From: an uncultured Porphyromonas sp.
GTDB taxonomy: Bacteria; Bacteroidota; Bacteroidia; Bacteroidales; Porphyromonadaceae
Reading direction: 5' to 3'
Assembly (NCBI GenBank): GCA_900539765.1
Contig: UQDF01000062.1
Location: forward strand, 1-11,995
DNA length: 11,995 bases
In this document: positions 1-4,752 of the stretch, one piece after another
Layout of the letters: every line of letters starts with the position of its first letter
Position numbering within the stretch: position 1 is the first letter of the stretch
The notes under the pieces: model-generated
Database searches by the model: none
What the model was told of the DNA's origin: nothing
The model's input: only the letters and a program-made list of their open reading frames with translations
Position numbers and translations under genes: made by a program

Positions 1-223
1 CCCAGGGGTGGGTGCTTTTATACGCTTCGTGTTGCACTTACTACTGGAAATTGCGAGCGCATATCACGAGTAGTGCGCTGTGGGAACGTGCAACGAGTCT
101 ATCCGACAGGTGGAGGGGCGATTACACACGCTTAAGAGTCCGTTTTTTGATCGGTCGGGGACGTATATATAATAATAGTAGACTGGAGATGCTTCCGTCA
201 CTTGATAGCTCCATGCGCCCGTG
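1..223. other. Intergenic stretch without a recognisable gene
   Basis: I see no convincing coding sequence here. The reading frames that cross it run into the antisense of the glycohydrolase gene and have no family-like composition. There is no clear terminator after the stop codon of that gene (minus strand). The one notable element is an A/T-rich word, TATATAATAATAGTA at 166-180, preceded by GGGGAC and followed by GAC. The same 15 bases occur at 1715-1729 just before the rplU start codon. The rest is unremarkable. Confidence 0.5.
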
Positions 224-991
224 TCATCGGATCGTTTGGCGGAAGCTGTCGACGACCTGGCGCATATCCTCGGGTAGATAAGCGAGGGCGCACTGCTCTA
301 TCTCGGAGGGTATCCCGAAGTGCGCCTCGGCGAGGCTCCCCGCGATAGCTCCTATGGTGTCGCTGTCGCCACCGATGGAGATGGCGAGACGGATAACCTC
401 CTCGAAGGTGTGTCCCTCTAAGAAACAGACTATCGCTTGCGGGACGGTCACCTGGCAAGTTTCGTCAAAGCTGTTGTGCTCTCGGATGTAATCAACCCGC
501 TGTGTGAGATCGTAGTGATAAGTTTCCTCGAGATGCTTCTTGAGGTCGGCTTTGCTCGCCCCACCTCTGAGCTGGTAGATGGCGTCTGCGATAGAGACCG
601 CCCCTTTTATCCCCTCGGGGTGGTTGTGGGTGCACTCAGCGCTGGCCTTAGCTTGCGATAGGACGGCATCGCGAGTAGGTAGCCAGCCACACGGTGAGAC
701 GCGCATAGCACTGCCATTGCCAAAGCTGCGGTACGGCACTGGTGGGGTCGTGTAGATCCACTGATGAAAGCGTCCGCCGTAGGCTCCTTTAGGATGGGGG
801 TAACGCCTGCACCAGGTCTGCAAGGTGTCGGCAAAGTCTGCACCTCTCAGTAGCGCATCGGCAATGGCGATGGTACAGATTGTGTCGTCCGTATAGTTGC
901 ACCCATCGGCAAAGAGCTCGAAATCTGTACGATGGGTATTTGCAAACTCAAATCGTGAGCCGATGATGTCTCCTACTATTGCTCCTAACAT
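224..991 (-). CDS. ADP-ribosylglycohydrolase family protein (DraG/ARH-type)
   Basis: Predicted 255-residue member of the ADP-ribosylglycohydrolase superfamily, metal-dependent (usually Mg) hydrolases that remove ADP-ribose from proteins, nucleic acids or small molecules. The signature residues are in place: GAIVGDIIGSRFE at residues 3-15, TDDT at 34-37, GNGSAMR at 91-97, and GGDSDTIGA at 207-215, whose aspartates 209 and 211 should bind metal. The chain is near the family's usual length and looks intact and cytosolic, with no signal peptide or membrane segment. An upstream in-frame ATG at 1075 would add 28 residues, but that extension is encoded by a 15-bp DNA repeat and lies upstream of a perfect -7 promoter box. 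The ATG at 991, which begins the conserved domain, is therefore the better start. It stands alone on the minus strand, with no partner ADP-ribosyltransferase gene in view, so the substrate cannot be named. Family membership is firm; specific function is open. Confidence 0.9.
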   Translation of the reverse strand: MLGAIVGDIIGSRFEFANTHRTDFELFADGCNYTDDTICTIAIADALLRGADFADTLQTWCRRYPHPKGAYGGRFHQWIYTTPPVPYRSFGNGSAMRVSPCGWLPTRDAVLSQAKASAECTHNHPEGIKGAVSIADAIYQLRGGASKADLKKHLEETYHYDLTQRVDYIREHNSFDETCQVTVPQAIVCFLEGHTFEEVIRLAISIGGDSDTIGAIAGSLAEAHFGIPSEIEQCALAYLPEDMRQVVDSFRQTIR

Positions 992-1011
992 AACTTGCTT
1001 GTTGTTTGGCA

Positions 1012-1019
1012 CAAAGGTA
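1012..1019 (-). promoter_or_regulatory. Bacteroidota -7 box for the glycohydrolase gene
   Basis: On the minus strand this reads TACCTTTG, an exact match to the Bacteroidota -7 consensus TAnnTTTG. It lies 20 bp before the ATG at 991, giving a very short 5' UTR and arguing against the longer start at 1075. I see no clear TTG -33 element at the usual spacing; that position falls at the edge of the 15-bp tandem repeat. Confidence 0.7.
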
Positions 1020-1034
1020 ATGCTTCTCTGCGAG

Positions 1035-1088
1035 TCGGGATGCAGACCATCGGGACGCAGACCGTCGGAACGCAAACCTTCGGGACGC
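1035..1088. repeat. 15-bp tandem repeat, about 3.6 copies
   Basis: Units are TCGGGATGCAGACCA (1035-1049), TCGGGACGCAGACCG (1050-1064), TCGGAACGCAAACCT (1065-1079) and a partial TCGGGACGC (1080-1088). Copies differ at a few positions, so the array is not freshly expanded. It ends about 16 bp upstream of the glycohydrolase -7 box and covers the expected -33 region. Read in the minus-strand frame it would encode repeats resembling SDGLR/PDGLR, which explains the apparent N-terminal extension of that gene. Confidence 0.9.
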
Positions 1089-1162
1089 CCGGCTCTGAGC
1101 GTCTAACGGGGAGGGCTCCCCATATAACAATCGTCATATGCGCTCGGAGAGAAATCCAATTC

Positions 1163-1322
1163 CCACGTGGAGATTCTCGATTCTCTACGTGGCAAATGGA
1201 AATTCTCCACGTGGGCGAGAAATAAAACTTCGGAGGAATCAAATGAAACTTCGGAGGAAATGATTTGCGCCTACGTGGAAAATAAGAAACAACCACGTGG
1301 AGATTTAAGATTCTTCACGTGG
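1163..1322. repeat. Cluster of CCACGTGG / TACGTGG words
   Basis: Six CACGTGG-like words lie within 160 bp. Three are the full 8-bp palindrome CCACGTGG (1163-1170, 1207-1214, 1293-1300), two are TACGTGG (1186-1192, 1272-1278) and one is TCACGTGG (1315-1322). Flanks are also alike: GGAGATT follows at least three copies, and ATTCTC/ATTCTT precedes several. The stretch is A/T-rich, has no plausible ORF and lies between two divergent transcription units. The same palindrome recurs at 11770-11777. It could be a dispersed intergenic repeat family or an array of binding sites; the sequence does not decide. Confidence 0.8.
1225..1259. repeat. 14-bp direct repeat AAACTTCGGAGGAA, two copies
   Basis: Perfect copies at 1225-1238 and 1246-1259, spaced by a 21-bp period and embedded in the CACGTGG cluster between its third and fourth words. 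No coding frame runs through it. The function is unknown. Confidence 0.8.
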
Positions 1323-1348
1323 AGATTGTGTTTTTATGTCGCTTGACT

Positions 1349-1368
1349 AAAAATAGCCAGCCTTGGCT
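1349..1368. terminator. Small hairpin flanked by A and T tracts (terminator-like)
   Basis: AGCCA (1355-1359) pairs with TGGCT (1364-1368) around a 4-base loop. Five A residues precede it (1349-1353, a T-run if read on the minus strand) and a T-rich stretch follows. The stem is only 5 bp and no gene obviously ends here on either strand, so this is weak. Confidence 0.2.
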
Positions 1369-1400
1369 TTCTTTCTCTAGGACCTCACAATAAGAATTGA

Positions 1401-1420
1401 CCTAGGCTAGTAAACCTAGG
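1401..1420. repeat. Paired CCTAGG palindromes
   Basis: CCTAGG at 1401-1406 and 1415-1420, separated by 8 bases. The pair can form a 6-bp hairpin or be read as a direct repeat. It lies about 50 bp upstream of the tRNA promoter box. The role is unknown. Confidence 0.4.
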
Positions 1421-1467
1421 GAGTGTGCCATAGCGGGTGACGTATGCGGCGGTACGATTTTATTGCG

Positions 1468-1475
1468 TACCTTTG
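1468..1475 (+). promoter_or_regulatory. Bacteroidota -7 box upstream of tRNA-Arg
   Basis: TACCTTTG followed by C, a perfect -7 match about 66 bp before the tRNA. It would give a precursor with a leader of roughly 60 nt that contains the 10-bp palindrome GGCATATGCC at 1513-1522. I see no good TTG at the -33 spacing. Confidence 0.55.
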
Positions 1476-1541
1476 CGGAGGCGATTGTACAAGGCAGTTT
1501 GCAGAGAGCTGTGGCATATGCCAGCGTGCAGGTATGCAGAG

Positions 1542-1613
1542 GCCCCTGTAGTTCAACGGATAGAATAGAAGTTTCCTAAACTTTAGATCTGAGTTCGATT
1601 CTCAGCGGGGGTA
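1542..1613 (+). tRNA. tRNA-Arg, anticodon CCU
   Basis: The whole cloverleaf folds. Acceptor strands GCCCCTG (1542-1548) and CGGGGGT (1606-1612) pair with two G-U wobbles. The D-stem is GTTC/GAAT. The anticodon stem GAAGT/ACTTT encloses the loop TTCCTAA, so the anticodon is CCU, reading the Arg codon AGG. The T-arm CTGAG/CTCAG encloses TTCGATT. The discriminator is A1613. The genomic sequence then continues CGC, so CCA is not encoded and must be added after transcription. Length is 72 nt with a short variable loop. A promoter box lies upstream, and the rplU promoter begins 4 nt after its 3' end. Confidence 0.95.
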
Positions 1614-1616
1614 CGC

Positions 1617-1646
1617 TTGCGGGTTGTCAAGTTTTTTGTACCTTTG
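1617..1646 (+). promoter_or_regulatory. Promoter of rplU-rpmA
   Basis: TTG at 1617-1619 and TACCTTTG at 1639-1646 are separated by 19 bp, the usual spacing for the Bacteroidota -33/-7 pair. Initiation a few bases after 1646 would give a 5' UTR of about 90 nt before rplU. Confidence 0.75.
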
Positions 1647-1653
1647 CAGTCGG

Positions 1654-1742
1654 TTTACTTCCTAAGTAAGGTTTGTCAAGCGCTAGTCGATAGTAGACGG
1701 TCACCTTACGGGACTATATAATAATAGTAATAGACAAACGTA
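1654..1742 (+). promoter_or_regulatory. 5' leader of rplU, possibly structured
   Basis: Contains a hairpin TTACTT/AAGTAA (1655-1660 with 1664-1669, 3-base loop). A possible longer pairing joins TAGTC (1684-1688) to GACTA (1712-1716) around GGTCACC (1699-1705). It ends in an A/T-rich stretch before the ATG, as is usual where translation starts without a Shine-Dalgarno. Ribosomal protein operons are commonly autoregulated through such leaders; whether this one binds L21 or another protein is inference only. Confidence 0.4.
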
Positions 1743-2060
1743 ATGTACGCAATTGTTGAAATCCAAGGTCAGCAGTTTAAGGTAGAGGAGGGTCGCAAGC
1801 TCTTCGTGCATCATATCCGCGAGGCGGAGCAGGGTGCAGAGGTTACCTTTGACCGGGTTATGCTCCTCGACAAGGACGGAGCAGTCGCAGTAGGTGCCCC
1901 GACGATCGAGGGTGCGCAGGTAGTATGTGAGATTGTATCTCCCATCGTGAAGGGTGAGAAGGTGCAGATCTTTCATAAGAATCGGAGGAAGGGCTATCGC
2001 AAGCTCAGAGGGCATCGCCAGCAGTTCTCCGAGATACTAGTAAAGCAAATCGTAGGATAA
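1743..2060 (+). CDS. rplU: 50S ribosomal protein L21
   Basis: 105 residues, the usual length for bacterial L21, a 23S rRNA-binding protein of the large subunit. The N-terminus MYAIVEIQGQQFKVEEG (residues 1-17) is the typical L21 opening. The basic segment FHKNRRKGYRKLRGHRQ near the C-terminus is the conserved rRNA-contacting KRRK.YR...GHRQ region. It is first in a two-gene operon: rpmA starts 19 bp after its stop. The start at 1743 follows an A/T-rich stretch with no Shine-Dalgarno and is the only start that yields the full family N-terminus. Confidence 0.98.
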   Translation: MYAIVEIQGQQFKVEEGRKLFVHHIREAEQGAEVTFDRVMLLDKDGAVAVGAPTIEGAQVVCEIVSPIVKGEKVQIFHKNRRKGYRKLRGHRQQFSEILVKQIVG

Positions 2061-2079
2061 TTAAAGACTCTAAGGAATC

Positions 2080-2337
2080 ATGGCACATAAGAAGGGTGTA
2101 GGAAGCTCCAAGAACGGACGCGAATCCGAAAGCAAACGCCTAGGCGTTAAGATCTTTGGAGGCGAAGCCTGTAAGGCTGGTAACATCATCGTACGTCAGA
2201 GAGGTACGCAGCACCACCCAGGTGAGAACGTGGGTATGGGCAAGGATCATACTCTCTATGCACTGACAGACGGTACGGTCGTCTTCACTCAGACGAGAGG
2301 AGATCGTAGCTTCGTCTCTGTAGCGGCACACGAGTAG
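2080..2337 (+). CDS. rpmA: 50S ribosomal protein L27
   Basis: 85 residues. L27 sits at the base of the central protuberance, and its N-terminal tail reaches toward the peptidyl transferase centre and the P-site tRNA. The sequence begins MAHKKGVGSSKNGRESESKR, the direct mature-type N-terminus, with no extra cleavable leader such as Firmicutes carry. The conserved RQRGT and HPG..VGMGKDHTL segments follow (RQRGT at about residues 39-43). It is co-transcribed with rplU and followed by an intrinsic terminator. Nothing unusual in length or composition. Confidence 0.98.
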   Translation: MAHKKGVGSSKNGRESESKRLGVKIFGGEACKAGNIIVRQRGTQHHPGENVGMGKDHTLYALTDGTVVFTQTRGDRSFVSVAAHE

Positions 2338-2384
2338 TCATCACTTAGTGACACATCGCTAAGCTTTACGCTACACAACACAGC

Positions 2385-2449
2385 AGCCCCTCCGCCTCCT
2401 ATCCCTTCGTATGATAAGGGTTATGAGGTAGAGGGGCTTGGCATTTTTT
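2385..2449 (+). terminator. Intrinsic terminator of rplU-rpmA
   Basis: A long, nearly complementary pair of arms starts with AGCCCCTC at 2385 and ends with GAGGGGCT at 2438. Inside, CCTC pairs with GAGG and CCCTT with AAGGG. A run of six T follows at 2444-2449. It lies 48 bp after the rpmA stop codon. Confidence 0.9.
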
Positions 2450-2532
2450 CATTCTTCCGACATTACCTTAGTGGCACGCTGGATTATTTACCTTGCATTG
2501 GGTAGACCGTGTGCTATCTGAAGAAATATTAC

Positions 2533-2540
2533 TATCTTTG
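2533..2540 (+). promoter_or_regulatory. Bacteroidota -7 box for the rimP-nusA-infB operon
   Basis: TATCTTTG followed by C matches TAnnTTTG exactly. It lies 118 bp before rimP and after the preceding terminator, so it is the likely operon promoter. No clear TTG occurs at the -33 spacing. Initiation would fall very near the ATG at 2548. Confidence 0.65.
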
Positions 2541-2545
2541 CATCG

Positions 2546-2637
2546 TAATGAACCGGTTGAGGTCATACGGCTCACAAGCAGTTGACTCAGCTTAGGTATG
2601 GAGGAGGAAGCCATGCGACAGCGGTTCCCTCCTTTTT
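2546..2637 (+). ncRNA. Leader RNA with terminator-like hairpin before rimP (attenuator or small RNA candidate)
   Basis: Between the promoter box and rimP lies a roughly 90-nt stretch that ends in a G/C-rich hairpin followed by five T (2633-2637). The left arm is 2600-2612 (GGAGGAGGAAGCC) and the right arm 2623-2632 (GGTTCCCTCC). Eleven pairs form with three single-base bulges. This looks like an intrinsic terminator 20 bp before the rimP ATG. Transcripts would either stop here, giving a small RNA, or read through into rimP-nusA-infB, giving attenuation. A 15-codon ORF (2548-2595, MNRLRSYGSQAVDSA) starts at about the predicted transcription start and ends just before the hairpin. No known riboswitch class was recognised. 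Confidence 0.45.
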
Positions 2638-2657
2638 GTATATAACCATCGAGTATC

Positions 2658-3155
2658 ATGATAGATCTAGCAGTACTCCGCACAGAAATAGAGCAGATGC
2701 TCCACGAGGACGAGTTTGTCGTGGAGATAACTAGTAGTCCAGGGGATCAGATCCGAGTAGTGGTCGATGCTATGGGCGGCTTGCCCATCTCTCGCTGTGT
2801 CGAGATCTCTAGAGCCATCACGCAGCTACACGATCGTGACGAGGAGGAGGACTACGCCCTAGAGGTGTCGTCACCCAGTCTCTCCGATCCGTGGCAGGTC
2901 TACGAGCAGTACACACGTCATCTAGAGGCACCCGTGCAGGCGGTCGATGCGTCTGGTATGAAGTGGCACGGCAAGCTCATAGAGGTAGGAGCCAAGGGGG
3001 CTGATCAGCTCCCTGAGTATGTCGTCCTAGAGATAGAGCGCACAGAGACCATACAGGATGGTAAGAAGAAGAAAAAGCAGCAGATCATCGAGCCACACCG
3101 CATCGAGCGTGATCAGCTCAAGCGCATCTCGTACGATCTCGACAAGGCACTCTGA
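2658..3155 (+). CDS. rimP: Ribosome maturation factor RimP
   Basis: 165-residue cytosolic protein needed for efficient maturation of the 30S subunit. The N-terminal alpha/beta domain contains the hallmark LEVSSPSLSDPW (the family's LEVSSPGLdRPL), preceded by the VVVD..GG...S.CVEISRAI segment. The C-terminal SH3-like domain covers roughly residues 88-165, where KWHGKLIEV matches the family's strand pattern. A Lys-rich patch (DGKKKKKQQ, about residues 134-142) lies in the C-terminal part. It is first gene of the conserved rimP-nusA-infB cluster, and nusA follows after 69 bp. The start at 2658 sits just after the leader terminator with no Shine-Dalgarno. Identity rests on motif and gene order together. 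Confidence 0.95.
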   Translation: MIDLAVLRTEIEQMLHEDEFVVEITSSPGDQIRVVVDAMGGLPISRCVEISRAITQLHDRDEEEDYALEVSSPSLSDPWQVYEQYTRHLEAPVQAVDASGMKWHGKLIEVGAKGADQLPEYVVLEIERTETIQDGKKKKKQQIIEPHRIERDQLKRISYDLDKAL

Positions 3156-3224
3156 TAGCGATCCCCTCCCCCATCATTACTTAGATAAGACACTAGTCCC
3201 ACAGAAGAGACCCAACATACATAT

Positions 3225-4640
3225 ATGGCTAGAAAGAAAGAATCAACGAGCTTAAAGGTTCTACTCACCGAATTCAAAGAGCTGAAGAACATAGACGAGG
3301 AGACGATGCTCCACGTATTAGAGGACTCCTTCCGGAGCATCCTCGCTAAGATGTTTGGTTCAGACGACAACTTTGACGTGATCATCAATGCGGATAGCGG
3401 AGACTTTGAGATCTGGCGTACCCGCGAGGTGGTTGCTGACGATGCTGTCGAGCGGGAGAACGAGCAGGTAGCCTACACAGAGGCTCTTGAGATAGATCCC
3501 GAGGCTGAGATCGGAGATGATGTGACCGACTCGGTAGACTTCCTCTCCTTCGGTCGGCGTGCCATAGTCAATCTACGCCAGACCCTCTCGAGCAAGATCT
3601 TGGATCTGCAGAAGGAACACTTCTACCAGACCTTCATAGAGCGTGTAGGAGAGCTAATCACGGCCGAGGTCTATCAGGTATGGAAGCGTGAGACTCTACT
3701 CGTAGACGAGGATGGCAACGAGCTCATTATGCCCAAGAGCGAGCAGATCCCTGACGAGTACTTCCGCAAGGGCGATAGCGTTCATGCCGTCATAGCTCGT
3801 GTGGACAATGAGAACAATAACCCTCGCGTCACGCTCTCACGCACTAGCCCTGAGTTCCTCAAGCGTCTCTTCGAGATCAACGTCCCCGAGATAGCAGATG
3901 GTTTGATCACGATCAAGCGTGTAGCACGCATCCCAGGCGTTCGCGCCAAGATTGCCGTCGAGTCGTACGATGATCGCATCGATCCTGTCGGCTCTTGTGT
4001 CGGTATGAATGGTAGCCGCATACGTGGCATCGTACGGGAGCTACATGGGGAGAACATTGACGTCCTCACCTACACGGCAAACGATAGTCTATTCATACAG
4101 CGTGCGCTGAGTCCTGCTAAGATCTCTTCGATCGAGCTCTATCCAGAGACCGCCAAGGCAGAGGTTTACCTACGTCCAGAGGATGTACCTCTAGCTATCG
4201 GTAAGAACGCCAGCAACATCAAGCTAGCGTCCGTCCTGACAGGCTTTGAGATTGAGGTGTTCCGTGATGCAGCTGATGCGACCGAGGAGGACATCTACCT
4301 CTCTGAGTTTAGTGATGAGATCGAGGATTGGGTCATCAAGATGCTTCTAGACATAGGCCTCAACACGGCACGTGCCGTCCTGACCACTTCACGCACAGAG
4401 CTTCTTAAGAAGACCGATCTCGAGATAGAGACCATCGATCGTGTCCTACGTATCCTCTCGTCCGAGTTTGACCTTGAGGAGCTAGAGGAGATGGGACTAC
4501 CACAGGAAAACATAGACCTGCTCAAGAGTCCCGTACCTACGCAAAAGGAGATCGCACAGGCGATCATCGAGGACCTCAAGGAAGAGGAGAGAGAGACGCT
4601 CGCAGAGCCTCAGCCAGCAGACGAAGCTACCGAGGAGTAA
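3225..4640 (+). CDS. nusA: Transcription termination/antitermination factor NusA
   Basis: 471 residues. NusA binds RNA polymerase and nascent RNA and modulates pausing, intrinsic termination and antitermination. Domains in order: the N-terminal RNA polymerase-binding domain (about 1-130), an S1 domain (about 135-205, with GDSVHAVIARVD and PRVTLSR), and KH1 with CVGMNGSRIRGIVREL at residues 258-273 and ENIDV after it. KH2 has AIGKNASNIKLAS from residue 324. A C-terminal region (about 385-471) starts with helical segments resembling helix-hairpin-helix units and ends in an acidic tail (PADEATEE). Two full E. coli-style acidic repeat domains are not apparent, as expected outside Gammaproteobacteria. 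The start at 3225 (MARKKESTSLKVLLTEF) fits the family. infB follows after 112 bp in the same orientation. Confidence 0.97.
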   Translation: MARKKESTSLKVLLTEFKELKNIDEETMLHVLEDSFRSILAKMFGSDDNFDVIINADSGDFEIWRTREVVADDAVERENEQVAYTEALEIDPEAEIGDDVTDSVDFLSFGRRAIVNLRQTLSSKILDLQKEHFYQTFIERVGELITAEVYQVWKRETLLVDEDGNELIMPKSEQIPDEYFRKGDSVHAVIARVDNENNNPRVTLSRTSPEFLKRLFEINVPEIADGLITIKRVARIPGVRAKIAVESYDDRIDPVGSCVGMNGSRIRGIVRELHGENIDVLTYTANDSLFIQRALSPAKISSIELYPETAKAEVYLRPEDVPLAIGKNASNIKLASVLTGFEIEVFRDAADATEEDIYLSEFSDEIEDWVIKMLLDIGLNTARAVLTTSRTELLKKTDLEIETIDRVLRILSSEFDLEELEEMGLPQENIDLLKSPVPTQKEIAQAIIEDLKEEERETLAEPQPADEATEE

Positions 4641-4752
4641 GCAGATTACACTACTAGCTAGTCACAGTATAGGGGGTGACCGTGACTGGGACTATATCAT
4701 AACGACAAGAAATACCAGCCCCCACCCGTAGACGAGCAATCAAGAGAAATAT
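4641..4752 (+). promoter_or_regulatory. nusA-infB spacer with potential leader structure
   Basis: This 112-bp spacer is long for an operon junction. AGTCAC (4660-4665) can pair with GTGACT (4682-4687), and alternatively TAGTC (4659-4663) with GACTA (4690-4694). GGTGACC (4675-4681) lies between the arms and GGGACTATAT at 4688-4697. The order of words resembles the rplU leader. No clear -7 promoter box was seen, so it is more likely an internal regulatory or ribosome-loading region than a separate promoter. Confidence 0.35.

Noticed and set aside
12..281. 89-residue plus-strand frame at the left edge
   Set aside because: It overlaps the glycohydrolase 3' end on the other strand, has no domain character and no promoter or start signal.
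992..1075. N-terminal extension of the glycohydrolase from an ATG at 1075
   Set aside because: It is encoded largely by the 15-bp tandem repeat, lies upstream of a perfect -7 promoter box, and has no family similarity; the conserved domain starts at the ATG at 991.
1701..2015. Minus-strand frame antisense to rplU
   Set aside because: It lies wholly against a certain ribosomal protein gene and its leader and has no motif of its own.
2598..2645. Second mini-ORF starting within the rimP leader hairpin (MEEEAMRQRFPPFCI)
   Set aside because: It is read straight through the terminator stem and T-run; the composition is explained by the hairpin.
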